The translations under genes and the position numbers were made by a program. The notes beneath the pieces were generated by a model. That model saw only the letters and a list, made by a program, of their open reading frames with translations, did not search any database and was not told where the DNA came from. 55,135 bases of DNA, from contig CAZPQM010000014.1 in assembly GCA_964588995.1 (NCBI GenBank), forward strand, positions 1 through 55,135, written 5' to 3'. Shown one piece after another: positions 17,988-26,886 of this stretch; within the stretch, counting starts at the first letter, position 1, and each line of letters opens with the position of its first letter. This stretch comes from CAZPQM01 sp964588995. GTDB lineage: Bacteria; Pseudomonadota; Alphaproteobacteria; Rickettsiales; UBA8987.

Positions 17988-18728
17988 ATGATTCGTCTCT
18001 TTGTTCAACAACCTTTACAGCCTCATCACCCGCTGGACATAACAAAAGAGCAGGCACATTACCTGCATAATGTGATGCGCAAGGCAGAAGGCGACAGGGT
18101 GCTGCTGTTTAATGGAAAAGACGGGGAGTGGCAAAGCCGGATAGACAGCATCAGCAAGAAAGCGGCTATGGTTACTCCGCTAGAGCAGACCAGGCCACAA
18201 CAGCCGGAACCGGATATCTGGCTGTATTTCGCACCGATCAAATTCGGGCGGATTGATTATCTGGTGCAGAAGGCAACCGAACTGGGCGTAGCCGGTTTAC
18301 AACCCATCTTTACCGAACGTACGCAAGTCACTCGCATCAACCGGGATCGCTTGCGCGCAAATGCCATTGAAGCCGCCGAACAATGCGAACGGTTAAACGT
18401 ACCCGAAGTGGCCGAGCCTGTGCGTTTAAAGGAAGCCATACAGCAACTGCAAGGCCGCACACTGATTTTTTGTGACGAAACCGGCAGCGGTAAGCCGATG
18501 CATCACGCGCTGAACGCTACTGCTTCCTCCAAAGCCGCTATTTTTATTGGCCCGGAAGGAGGATTCAGCCCGGATGAGCAAACCCTATTGAAAGGTTATG
18601 CGAATATAGTTGCAGTCAGTCTCGGGCCGCGAGTATTGCGTGCAGATACCGCCGCGCTCGCTGCGCTGACCATTTGGCAAACGTTACATGGAGATTTTGA
18701 TGGAACGCCCCATTTTGAAGGAAACTAA
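17988..18728 (+). CDS. rsmE: 16S rRNA (uracil-1498-N3)-methyltransferase
   Basis: RsmE is a SPOUT-class methyltransferase that uses S-adenosylmethionine to methylate U1498 of 16S rRNA in the assembled small subunit. The 246-residue protein starts with a PUA-like domain (RLFVQQPLQ). It has the trefoil-knot motifs YLVQKATELGV, AEQCERLNVPEV, FIGPEGGFSPDE and SLGPRVLRADTA. The gene is followed by gshA with one base between stop and start, so the two are translated as an operon. Confidence 0.96.
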   Translation: MIRLFVQQPLQPHHPLDITKEQAHYLHNVMRKAEGDRVLLFNGKDGEWQSRIDSISKKAAMVTPLEQTRPQQPEPDIWLYFAPIKFGRIDYLVQKATELGVAGLQPIFTERTQVTRINRDRLRANAIEAAEQCERLNVPEVAEPVRLKEAIQQLQGRTLIFCDETGSGKPMHHALNATASSKAAIFIGPEGGFSPDEQTLLKGYANIVAVSLGPRVLRADTAALAALTIWQTLHGDFDGTPHFEGN

Positions 18729-18729
18729 C

Positions 18730-19962
18730 ATGGCACCGATAAAAATTACGTCGATTCTATCTGACCTATGGGAAACTCGCGAAGCGGATATCTGCGCCTG
18801 GTTCGAGGAGCAATATAAACGCACCAAGCCCCTGTTTTACAGCTCGGTGGATCTGCGCCATTCCGGTCATAAGCTGGTGCCGGTTGATACTAACCTGTTT
18901 CCTGCCGGATTCAACCTGATATCGGAAACGGCGAGAAAACGCGCAAGCACGCAGGTTAACGCATACATTAAAACGCATCACGAATCGGCAAAGAAAGTGC
19001 TACTCATCCCGGAAAACCATACGCGCAACACCAATTATCTCGAGAATATCTATGCGCTACAGCAGATCATTCTGGATGCCGGATTTGAGTGCGTCATTGG
19101 TGGGCTGGCAATTGACGAGCCTACCGAGCTAGAAACAGCGGGCGGGCATAGTCTGCAATTATCACCTCTGCGGCGCGATGATTATAGCGTCTATGCTGAT
19201 GAATTTGAGCCGGATATCGTACTCGTTAACAACGATATGTCTGCCGGGTTTCCGGAAATTTTGCATGAGATCCGGCAGCCGATTTTTCCACCTATCGGGC
19301 TGGGCTGGTACCAACGCCGCAAGACGCAGCATTTTGATTCTTACGATGAAGTAGCGACAAAATTTGCTAATGCCTTTGATCTCGATAAATGGTTGATAAG
19401 CGCGTTCTACAGCAAATGCGGTCAGATTAATTTTAAGGATAAGGCCGGGCTGGAATGTGTCGCGCTGAATGTCGAAAAAACGCTCTCCCGTATTCAAAGG
19501 AAGTATGATGAATATGGGATAAATGATGCGCCCTACGTGTTTATTAAGGCTGATAGCGGGACCTATGGCATGGGGATTATGACCGCCACCTCCCCGGAGG
19601 ACGTACTTGAAGTGAATAAAAAAGCGCGCAAGAAAATGACCTCGATCAAGGAAGGGGTTGAAAATACACAGGTGATTATTCAGGAGGGCATTCCTACTAT
19701 TGACACGATCGAAGGCGCCCCTGCCGAGCCGATGGTCTATCTCGTAAACGGTCAGCCGATCAGCTGCTTCTTCCGCGTGAACGAAGCACGCGATGCAAAA
19801 GGCAATCTGAATGCGCGTGGCATGTCTTTCGAGCCCGGAGAAAAGCTCGATAATCAGGAGCACTATGCTGCCCGTAGCTTCTGCCCGATTCAGGGGCTGG
19901 TGGCTCGTTTGGCTACGTTAGCGGCGAGCCGGGAATGTTATGAGGATAGCTGGGTTATTTGA
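18730..19962 (+). CDS. gshA: Glutamate--cysteine ligase, Acidithiobacillus-type GshA
   Basis: The protein (410 residues from the ATG at 18730) matches the rarer GshA family first defined in Acidithiobacillus, not the E. coli or plant-like types. It is predicted to join glutamate and cysteine using ATP. Visible segments are YSSVDLRHSGHKLVPVDTN near the N-terminus, IPENHTRNTNYLENIYAL, an ATP-grasp-like FIKADSGTYGMGIM, and FFRVNEARDAKGNLNARG. The start has GAAGGA 6 bases upstream. An ATG at 18700 with GGAG upstream would add 10 residues inside rsmE. gshB is convergent 104 bases downstream, so both glutathione genes are side by side. The family assignment is from memory of its conserved segments. 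Confidence 0.8.
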   Translation: MAPIKITSILSDLWETREADICAWFEEQYKRTKPLFYSSVDLRHSGHKLVPVDTNLFPAGFNLISETARKRASTQVNAYIKTHHESAKKVLLIPENHTRNTNYLENIYALQQIILDAGFECVIGGLAIDEPTELETAGGHSLQLSPLRRDDYSVYADEFEPDIVLVNNDMSAGFPEILHEIRQPIFPPIGLGWYQRRKTQHFDSYDEVATKFANAFDLDKWLISAFYSKCGQINFKDKAGLECVALNVEKTLSRIQRKYDEYGINDAPYVFIKADSGTYGMGIMTATSPEDVLEVNKKARKKMTSIKEGVENTQVIIQEGIPTIDTIEGAPAEPMVYLVNGQPISCFFRVNEARDAKGNLNARGMSFEPGEKLDNQEHYAARSFCPIQGLVARLATLAASRECYEDSWVI

Positions 19963-20066
19963 GTCCTCAGAGTCGGGAGTTGAGAGTTGAGCACAGTGAT
20001 GCGAGTTCTTGATTGCGCAATGCGTTTAGACTCATTCGAAGCGATAGCAATCATTTCAAGGAGCGA

Positions 20067-20993
20067 TTAAAATATCGCCCCCCAAAACTCCTTGGCAACC
20101 TCACGCCCTGTCAATTCCTCGATTTCTTTGAAGCCAATCGGCGAGGTAATATTCACCTCGGTGAGGTAATAGCCGATAATATCAATCCCACAGATTGCGA
20201 TTTGCTCGCGCTGTAAGATGGGTTTTAGTGTCTCACAAACGGCCTTATCACGCGCTGACATTTTCGAGGCGACCAGCTCCCCTCCCTGCATTAAATTAGC
20301 GAGATGGCTACCTTGTTTTGGTACGCGCAAAAACTCACCTACCGGCTCACCGTGCAACAGCAATATCCGTTTATCGCCTTCAGCTACTTCGGGTAAAAAG
20401 CGCTGCACCATAATCGGCGCGCGGGTGCGGCTGACCATATCGGGTATGAGAACGGCTAGCTCACGCTTTTGATTGCGTTGAATACGGTGAATATCATTTC
20501 CGCCGAAAAGATAAAGTGGCTTAAGGATAATATCTCCATGGGTTTCAAGAAACTCCGCCACGGCCTCCGCCCGATAGGTCACAAGGGTTTCGGGCATCAG
20601 CTCCTTCGTGAGGAACGGAAAAAATTTCTCCGGATAGTGGCGCACGGCTCGCGGCGGGTTGATCACCTTAACCGAGGGCGGCAACATTTCCAATATATAG
20701 GTGGTTGTGAGATACTCCATATTAAAAGGAGGATCCTGCCGGATCATGACCGCATCCATCTTCGCAAGGTCGACATCCTGCGCATCACCAAGTTCGTACC
20801 ACACCTCCCCTTCTCGATGCGTCACTTCGCGGGCATGCGCCCTCACCCGTTCATTTTCCAGCATCAGCTCATGCGGATGATACTGATACAGGGTGTGGCC
20901 AAGCGCTTGCGCCGCCCGCATCAAGTGCAGCGAGTTATTTTTCAGCGGATTGACTTCCGCCATCGGCTCCATTTGAAAGGCAATCTTAGGCAT
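20067..20993 (-). CDS. gshB: Glutathione synthetase
   Basis: GshB adds glycine to gamma-glutamylcysteine with ATP, completing glutathione synthesis. The 308-residue ATP-grasp protein has MRAAQALGHTLYQYHP at the N-terminus, IRQDPPFNMEYLTTTYILE, INPPRAVRHYPEKFF, and the nucleotide-binding LKPLYLFGGNDIHRI. The glycine-rich metal-site segment ends YLTEVNITSPIGFKEIE. The segment VQRFLPEVAEGDKRILLLHG is typical of prokaryotic GshB. It is convergent with gshA and separate from its transcription unit. The 117 bases on its 5' side up to tldD hold only short repeats of AAAACCTG. Confidence 0.96.
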   Translation of the reverse strand: MPKIAFQMEPMAEVNPLKNNSLHLMRAAQALGHTLYQYHPHELMLENERVRAHAREVTHREGEVWYELGDAQDVDLAKMDAVMIRQDPPFNMEYLTTTYILEMLPPSVKVINPPRAVRHYPEKFFPFLTKELMPETLVTYRAEAVAEFLETHGDIILKPLYLFGGNDIHRIQRNQKRELAVLIPDMVSRTRAPIMVQRFLPEVAEGDKRILLLHGEPVGEFLRVPKQGSHLANLMQGGELVASKMSARDKAVCETLKPILQREQIAICGIDIIGYYLTEVNITSPIGFKEIEELTGREVAKEFWGAIF

Positions 20994-21111
20994 TATAACA
21001 TTGCTCCTGATCTGGCATTACTATGCTCGCCAATGAGCCTAAGCCCTGCGAGCACTAAAGTAGGCGCGAATACTATCGCGCTGCTAAAACCTGGCACCTA
21101 AAACCTGACAT

Positions 21112-22560
21112 CTATACCTCCGTTCCGCCGACGGTCAGATCAGACACCAGAAGGCTTGGCTGTCCAACCCCAACCGGAACGGACTGGCCGTCTTTACCGC
21201 ACGTACCGATCCCGGGGTCAAGCGCCATATCATTACCGATGCCTTTAATCTTAGTGAGACAATCCGGGCCATTGCCGATCAGGGTTACGCCCTTAACCGG
21301 CTCCTTCACCTTACCCTTTTCAATGCGGTAGGCCTCCGAGGCGGAAAACACAAATTTACCCGAGGTGATATCCACCTGACCACCGCCGAAGTTCACCGCG
21401 AAGATGCCATCCTCCACTAGCGATATGAGTTCCTCCTGCGTCTTATCGCCGGAGAGCATGTACGTATTCGTCATGCGCGGCATCGGCAAATGCTCATAAC
21501 TTTCACGCCGTCCGTTACCGGTTGGCTTCACCCCCATCAGCCGGGCATTCATCCGGTCCTGCATATAGCCGACAAGAATGCCATCCTCGATTAAGGTCGT
21601 GTAGTTACTTCCGGTGCCCTCATCATCGATGGTAATCGAACCACGGCGATCCGGCATCGTACCATCATCCACTACCGTTACGCCCTTTGCCGCCACCTGC
21701 TGCCCCATCAAACCGGAAAAAGCGGAGGTTTTCTTGCGGTTAAAGTCGCCTTCCAGTCCATGGCCTACCGCTTCATGCAGCAGCACGCCGGGCCAGCCTG
21801 GCCCAAGCACGACATCCATCTCGCCGGCCCGGACCGGAACCGATTCGAGATTGACAAGCGCCTGCCGCAACGCTTCTTTCGCAGCCTCCTGCCAGCGATC
21901 ATCAGCGAGCACCGTGCCATATTCTATGCGCCCGCCATAACCATGTGATCCACGTTCCATCCGTCCGTTCTTTTCAACAATCACCGATATATTCAAGCGG
22001 ACCAGCGGGCGAATATCCGCTGCCCGGTCACCTCCCTGCCGGACAATCTCCACCGCCTGCCATTCACCGGCAAGCGAGACAGAAACCTGCTTCACCCGTT
22101 CATCCAACGCGCGTGTGTAACTATCTATCTTTTCCAACAGGCCAAGCTTATCTTTCGTCTCCCATGACATGATCGGATTATTCGCCGTGTAGAGTGCCTC
22201 GGCCGGTTTCTCCGGCGCTCCGATCTTATCCTCCACACCGTTATGCCCTGCTTTAACCGCGCGTACCGTATCGATTGCGCGCTTTATCGATGGCTCGGAG
22301 ATATCGGAGGCATGAGCATAACCGCAGACTTCACCAATGACCGAACGCAACCCGAACCCTTGTGTAATATCTGCACTCGCATTTTTAACGACGCCATCAT
22401 CCAGCAGGTAATGCTCCGAGGCGGTATATTCCATAAACAGCTCGCCATCATCCATACCGTCGAGCGCCTCATTCACGAGGGCCTGAACCCTACGCTGATC
22501 CATCTGCCGTGCGTCATAAAAAAGCGAATCCGTTTGTGTTAAATACTTGTCTGTTCCCAT
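21112..22560 (-). CDS. tldD: Metalloprotease TldD
   Basis: TldD pairs with TldE (PmbA) to form a zinc-dependent heterodimeric protease that degrades unfolded peptides and matures some modified peptides. From the ATG at 22560 (AAGG upstream) the protein has 482 residues, the usual length. The zinc motif HEAVGHGLEGD (HExxxH) is present. The family end TCGKDGQSVPVGVGQPSLL is intact. An upstream in-frame start at 22641 would add 27 residues unlike the family. tldE is not nearby. The gene is divergent from the cytochrome oxidase operon, with about 100 bases between the starts. Confidence 0.96.
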   Translation of the reverse strand: MGTDKYLTQTDSLFYDARQMDQRRVQALVNEALDGMDDGELFMEYTASEHYLLDDGVVKNASADITQGFGLRSVIGEVCGYAHASDISEPSIKRAIDTVRAVKAGHNGVEDKIGAPEKPAEALYTANNPIMSWETKDKLGLLEKIDSYTRALDERVKQVSVSLAGEWQAVEIVRQGGDRAADIRPLVRLNISVIVEKNGRMERGSHGYGGRIEYGTVLADDRWQEAAKEALRQALVNLESVPVRAGEMDVVLGPGWPGVLLHEAVGHGLEGDFNRKKTSAFSGLMGQQVAAKGVTVVDDGTMPDRRGSITIDDEGTGSNYTTLIEDGILVGYMQDRMNARLMGVKPTGNGRRESYEHLPMPRMTNTYMLSGDKTQEELISLVEDGIFAVNFGGGQVDITSGKFVFSASEAYRIEKGKVKEPVKGVTLIGNGPDCLTKIKGIGNDMALDPGIGTCGKDGQSVPVGVGQPSLLVSDLTVGGTEV

Positions 22561-22661
22561 AAAAAACCTTATATTATTGGTGTGTTTCACGTTATTTACT
22601 TTGAATTGTGATACGGCATTATTATAAAGAGCGCAAAGCAAAATCCGGGGTATATACCACT

Positions 22662-23705
22662 ATGCATTATTTATTAGGTTTTTTGTCATTTTGTTTCATC
22701 GCCTTAACCGGTTCAGTTCGCGCCGCTGAGACCCACATTCCGGACTGGCAGCTGGGTTTTCAGGAAGCCGTTACGCCCGTAAAGGAAATGATGTATTACT
22801 TCCATTACGAAGTGCTCATTATCATCACCGCGATTACTGTTTTCGTTATCGGTCTGATTTTCTGGCTGATTGTCCGTTATAACGCCAAAGCACAAAAAGA
22901 GCCAAGCAAGACTACGCATAATACCTTGCTGGAAATTATCTGGACGACGATTCCTATCCTTATACTTATTATGATTTCGATCCCGTCTTTCCGCCTACTC
23001 TATTATATGGATAAGTCGCCTGATCAGTACCAGAACCTTGTCGTGATCGACGGTGAAGCGCTGGCCGATGGCGAGCCTATCGACGCCACGGTTCGTATTG
23101 ATGGCGAAAAGGTAGAGAATGCAGAGATTATACGTGAAGGAAAGATTCTGGTGGACGGTGAAATCCGGGTAGGTACGCGCGTTGTGGAACGCACGGATGC
23201 AAATACGGTATTCCCGGAATTGACGCTTAAGGTGGTCGGGTACCAATGGTATTGGAGTTATGAATATCCGGATCAGGAAATTCCGCTTTATGAAAGCCGG
23301 ATGTTGCAGGATGATCAGTTAACTCCGGAAAAGCCGTATCGGCTGCTCGAGGTGGATAATCGGGTAGTGGTGCCGATTAATACCAATGTGCGTGTGCAAA
23401 TTACGGCGGCCGATGTGATACATTCCTGGGCCATGCCCGCCTTTGGCATTAAAACCGATGCCGTTCCCGGTCGCTTGAACGAAACCTGGATGCGCATCAC
23501 CAAGCCGGGCACCTATTACGGGCAATGCTCCGAGCTGTGTGGCGCGCTGCATGGGTTCATGCCTATTGCCGTTGAAGCGGTCTCGCAGGAGGAATTTGAT
23601 GCCTGGGTTGAAGAAACCAAAGCGGCTTTAGCGGCGAATCAACCAGTACCGTCAGTCAATGAGATACGTAAAGAATTAGCGTTAACGGAAACCAAAGGAA
23701 AATAA
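22662..23705 (+). CDS. coxB: Cytochrome c oxidase subunit II with an extra insert
   Basis: Subunit II accepts electrons from cytochrome c through its CuA centre. From ATG 22662 the protein has 347 residues: signal peptide to about residue 21 (VRAA), two membrane helices (about 50-70 and 95-116), then the periplasmic cupredoxin domain. CuA ligands are complete: H254, C289, E291 (backbone), C293, H297 and M300. The aromatic VVGYQWYWSYEYP is present. Between the second helix and this motif sits an extra segment of about 60 residues (124-184) with repeated DGE triplets, absent from the usual subunit II. A GTG at 22608 could start 18 residues earlier but spoils the signal peptide. First gene of the oxidase operon. 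Confidence 0.95.
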   Translation: MHYLLGFLSFCFIALTGSVRAAETHIPDWQLGFQEAVTPVKEMMYYFHYEVLIIITAITVFVIGLIFWLIVRYNAKAQKEPSKTTHNTLLEIIWTTIPILILIMISIPSFRLLYYMDKSPDQYQNLVVIDGEALADGEPIDATVRIDGEKVENAEIIREGKILVDGEIRVGTRVVERTDANTVFPELTLKVVGYQWYWSYEYPDQEIPLYESRMLQDDQLTPEKPYRLLEVDNRVVVPINTNVRVQITAADVIHSWAMPAFGIKTDAVPGRLNETWMRITKPGTYYGQCSELCGALHGFMPIAVEAVSQEEFDAWVEETKAALAANQPVPSVNEIRKELALTETKGK

Positions 23706-23706
23706 C

Positions 23707-25290
23707 ATGAGCGCACATACACCAACCGGATGGAAACGCTGGGTTTTTTCGACTAACCACAAAGATATTGGTATTATGTACCTTATATTTGCCGTCTTTG
23801 CCGGTTTGGTCGGCGCGGGTATTTCCGTTTGGTTTCGTGCGGAGCTGGCAGAGCCCGGCATGCAGGTGCTTGTAGACAGCCAAACGGGTGAGCCGCAATA
23901 CCAACTATATAATGTGTTGATCACCGCCCATGCGCTTATCATGGTATTCTTTATGATTATGCCTGCGCTGATTGGCGGCTTCGGTAATTATTTTGTGCCG
24001 CTTATGATCGGTGCGCCAGATATGGCGTTTCCGCGCATGAACAATATTTCTTTCTGGCTGGTCGTTCCGGCATTCCTGCTACTGGCTGGCTCCATGTTTA
24101 TGGATGGCGGCGCTGGCACCGGCTGGACGCTTTACCCCCCACTTTCGGGTGGCACCGGTCATGCCGGTATGGCGGTGGATATGGCCATTCTTTCACTGCA
24201 CATTCTGGGCATTTCTTCTATTCTCGGCGCTATTAATTTCATTGTAACGATTTTTAATATGCGTGCCCCTGGTATGTCTTTACATAAAATGCCGCTTTTT
24301 GTCTGGTCAATGCTGATTACTGCGTTTCTGCTAATTTTGGCACTGCCAGTATTAGCTGCGGCGATTACCATGCTACTGACCGACCGTAATTTCGGGACGT
24401 CCTTCTTCGATCCTGCGGGCGGCGGCGACCCGGTCTTGTTCCAGCATCTTTTCTGGTTCTTCGGTCATCCGGAGGTGTACATTATTATTCTTCCCGCGTT
24501 CGGTATCATTAGCCAGATAGTATCGACCTTCGCCCGCAAGCCGATATTCGGCTATCTCGGCATGGTTTATGCGATGGCGTCGATTGGCTTTGTAGGCTTC
24601 CTCGTTTGGGCTCACCATATGTTTACTGTTGGAATGGATGTTGATACAAGGGCTTATTTCCTTGCAGCCACCATGGTGATTGCCGTTCCGACGGGGATTA
24701 AGATTTTCTCCTGGATAGCAACCATGTGGGGTGGCTCGATAACGTTTGAAACGCCTATGCTGTTTGCTATCGGTTTCATCGTGCTGTTTACGCTGGGTGG
24801 TGTGACCGGCGTAGTGCTGGCTAATGCCGGGATCACCGTAGCACTGCATGATACCTATTATGTTGTCGCCCACTTCCATTATGTCATGTCGCTTGGCGCA
24901 CTCTTTGCAGGCTATGGCGCATTTTACTACTGGTTTGAGAAAATGTCCGGTCGTCAATATAATGAGACGCTAGGCAAGCTTCATTTCTGGCTGACTTTTA
25001 TCGGCGCGAACGTGACGTTCTTCCCGCAGCATTTCCTCGGGCTTGCCGGTATGCCGCGCCGTATTCCGGATTATCCGGATGCCTATGCTGGGTGGAATCT
25101 TGTCTCGTCCTGGGGCTCCTACATCTCCTATGCCGCGGCGCTGATGTTTATTTTCATTGTGTTCCATGCCTTTGCCAAAGGTAAGAAGGGTGCGAAAAAT
25201 CCGTGGGGTAAAGGGGCGACGACACTGGAATGGACGCTTGGATCTCCACCGGCATTTCACACCTTTAACACGCAACCGAAAATTAAGTAG
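23707..25290 (+). CDS. coxA: Cytochrome c oxidase subunit I
   Basis: This is the catalytic subunit of an A-type heme-copper oxidase, reducing O2 and pumping protons. The 527-residue, 12-helix protein has the heme a ligand H75 and the second heme ligands H389 and H391 in VAHFHYVM. CuB ligands are H254 (in GHPEVYI, with the cross-linked Y258) and H303/H304 in AHHMF. Glu256 marks the D pathway and Lys332 (PTGIKIFSW) the K pathway, the A1 type. The start follows the coxB stop by one base. It depends on CtaB, CtaG and Surf1 downstream for heme and copper insertion. Confidence 0.98.
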   Translation: MSAHTPTGWKRWVFSTNHKDIGIMYLIFAVFAGLVGAGISVWFRAELAEPGMQVLVDSQTGEPQYQLYNVLITAHALIMVFFMIMPALIGGFGNYFVPLMIGAPDMAFPRMNNISFWLVVPAFLLLAGSMFMDGGAGTGWTLYPPLSGGTGHAGMAVDMAILSLHILGISSILGAINFIVTIFNMRAPGMSLHKMPLFVWSMLITAFLLILALPVLAAAITMLLTDRNFGTSFFDPAGGGDPVLFQHLFWFFGHPEVYIIILPAFGIISQIVSTFARKPIFGYLGMVYAMASIGFVGFLVWAHHMFTVGMDVDTRAYFLAATMVIAVPTGIKIFSWIATMWGGSITFETPMLFAIGFIVLFTLGGVTGVVLANAGITVALHDTYYVVAHFHYVMSLGALFAGYGAFYYWFEKMSGRQYNETLGKLHFWLTFIGANVTFFPQHFLGLAGMPRRIPDYPDAYAGWNLVSSWGSYISYAAALMFIFIVFHAFAKGKKGAKNPWGKGATTLEWTLGSPPAFHTFNTQPKIK

Positions 25291-25295
25291 GTTTT

Positions 25296-26210
25296 ATGTC
25301 GACCCGTTCACTACCGCTGGAGCAGGAAGCGGCTCACCATACTGCCGCTACGATCCGCGATTACTTCACGCTGCTTAAACCGCGTGTTATGAGTCTGGTA
25401 GTATTTACCGGTTTGATCGGTCTGCTGATTGCCCCCGGTACGCTTCATCCCTTTCTAGCTATCACGGCGGTGTTCTGTATTGCTCTCGGCTCAGGTGCCG
25501 CGGGCGCTATTAATATGTGGTATGAGCGTGATATCGATGCCGTTATGAAACGGACACAACATCGTCCGATACCTGCCGGGCGCGTTATGCCGGAGAAGGC
25601 GCTGGAATTTGCGATTCCGCTTGCTTTCGCCTCCGTATTCATTATGGCGGTGGCGGTAAATTATGTCGCCGCAGCCGTGCTGTTGGTTGCCATCCTGTTT
25701 TACGTTTTTGTGTACACGGTGTTTCTGAAACGTCGTACGCCGCAAAATATCGTCATTGGCGGTGCTGCCGGCGCTTTCCCGCCGATGATCGGCTGGGCGG
25801 CAGTGACCGGCACGATTTCGCTGGAAGCTATCCTGCTGTTTGGTATTATCTTTTTCTGGACTCCTCCGCATTTCTGGGCGCTCTCGCTTTATCGCTCGGG
25901 CGACTATGAAAAAGCGGGTATACCAATGCTTCCCGTCGTTGCGGGGCATTCCCAAACCAGGTGGCAAATGTTGCTCTACACGCTGATGCTATTTCCGATA
26001 ACCTTCGCCCCGGTTTTTCTTGGCACATTCGGCTGGGTATACGGTGTGACGGCATTGACGTTAAACGGTATGTTTCTATGGCATGCACTTCGCGTGATGC
26101 GTAGTGATAATGATAAGGTAGCGATGAAAATGTTCGGATTTTCGATTCTGTACCTGTTCATCATTTTCGCCGTGATGCCGCTTGATCAATGGATCATGAG
26201 GATATTGTAA
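25296..26210 (+). CDS. ctaB: Protoheme IX farnesyltransferase (heme O synthase)
   Basis: CtaB attaches a farnesyl group to protoheme IX to make heme O, the precursor of the heme A used by this oxidase. The 304-residue polytopic UbiA-family protein has the prenyl-diphosphate motif MWYERDIDAVMKRTQHRP (about residues 75-90) and LKRRTPQNIVIGGAAGAFPP. A Tyr and Asp in the segment SLYRSGDYEKAGIPMLPVV form the second conserved motif. About eight or nine membrane helices are visible. It follows coxA after 5 bases. Heme A synthase (ctaA) is not in the window. Confidence 0.97.
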   Translation: MSTRSLPLEQEAAHHTAATIRDYFTLLKPRVMSLVVFTGLIGLLIAPGTLHPFLAITAVFCIALGSGAAGAINMWYERDIDAVMKRTQHRPIPAGRVMPEKALEFAIPLAFASVFIMAVAVNYVAAAVLLVAILFYVFVYTVFLKRRTPQNIVIGGAAGAFPPMIGWAAVTGTISLEAILLFGIIFFWTPPHFWALSLYRSGDYEKAGIPMLPVVAGHSQTRWQMLLYTLMLFPITFAPVFLGTFGWVYGVTALTLNGMFLWHALRVMRSDNDKVAMKMFGFSILYLFIIFAVMPLDQWIMRIL

Positions 26211-26332
26211 TGCCAAAAACCAAACTGCACGAAACCCAAAAAAGGAAAAACTGGACTCTGTTTTCGATTCTAATGGCCGTAGTGCTCTTTTTCTTTGTGC
26301 TCGGACTGGTGAAGCTGGAGATTAATTACTAA
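26210..26332 (+). CDS. Small single-helix protein of the oxidase operon (CoxF-like)
   Basis: A 40-residue reading frame fits exactly between ctaB and ctaG with TAATG overlaps at both ends, so it is clearly translated with them. It starts MPKTKLHETQKRKNW, a basic cytosolic end, followed by one hydrophobic helix (about residues 17-34) and a short tail LEINY. Alphaproteobacterial oxidase operons commonly have a short one-helix protein at this place, often annotated CoxF or hypothetical. An assembly or structural role is likely by position only. It is too short to be picked up by many gene callers. Confidence 0.85.
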   Translation: MPKTKLHETQKRKNWTLFSILMAVVLFFFVLGLVKLEINY

Positions 26333-26871
26333 TGGCGCATGCCGTTCACCCAAAATATAAAATCACCGCGCTTAACGTAAGTGCGATTGTACTTGGTATG
26401 TTCTGTCTGGCTTATGCCTCGGTGCCGCTTTACGATTTATTCTGCCGTGTCACCGGGCTGGGCGGCACAACGCAGGTTGCCGCTTCAACAGAGGGCATCA
26501 AACCGATCGCCCGTAGCGTCGATGTCCGGTTTAATGCGGATGTGCATCGTGGACTACCCTGGAAATTCTATCCTGAGCAGACGGAAATGCGCGTCAGAGC
26601 CGGTGAACAGAGCCTGGCTTTTTACTGGGCGGAGAATCTCTCGGATAAGCCGGTGACCGGTACTTCAATTTACAATGTTACACCGCATAAGGCGGGGCCA
26701 TATTTCAGCAAGATCGAATGCTTCTGTTTTGAGGAGCAGGTGATACAACCGGGAGAGAAAGTGCGCTTTCCGGTCTCTTTTTTTGTTGATCCTGCTATTG
26801 CGGACGATAAAAATCTGGATGATGTCAGAACAATGACGCTGTCTTACACATTTTTCGAGGCCAAACAGTAA
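26332..26871 (+). CDS. ctaG: Cytochrome c oxidase assembly protein CtaG (Cox11)
   Basis: CtaG delivers copper to the CuB site of subunit I. The 179-residue protein has one N-terminal membrane helix (about residues 12-33) with PLYDLFCRVTGLGG just after it. The copper-binding pair of cysteines sits in KIECFCFEEQ, and VRFPVSFFVDP follows in the periplasmic domain. It starts by TAATG overlap with the small upstream gene. Confidence 0.97.
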   Translation: MAHAVHPKYKITALNVSAIVLGMFCLAYASVPLYDLFCRVTGLGGTTQVAASTEGIKPIARSVDVRFNADVHRGLPWKFYPEQTEMRVRAGEQSLAFYWAENLSDKPVTGTSIYNVTPHKAGPYFSKIECFCFEEQVIQPGEKVRFPVSFFVDPAIADDKNLDDVRTMTLSYTFFEAKQ

Positions 26872-26886
26872 AGTGGAGAACGTTAC

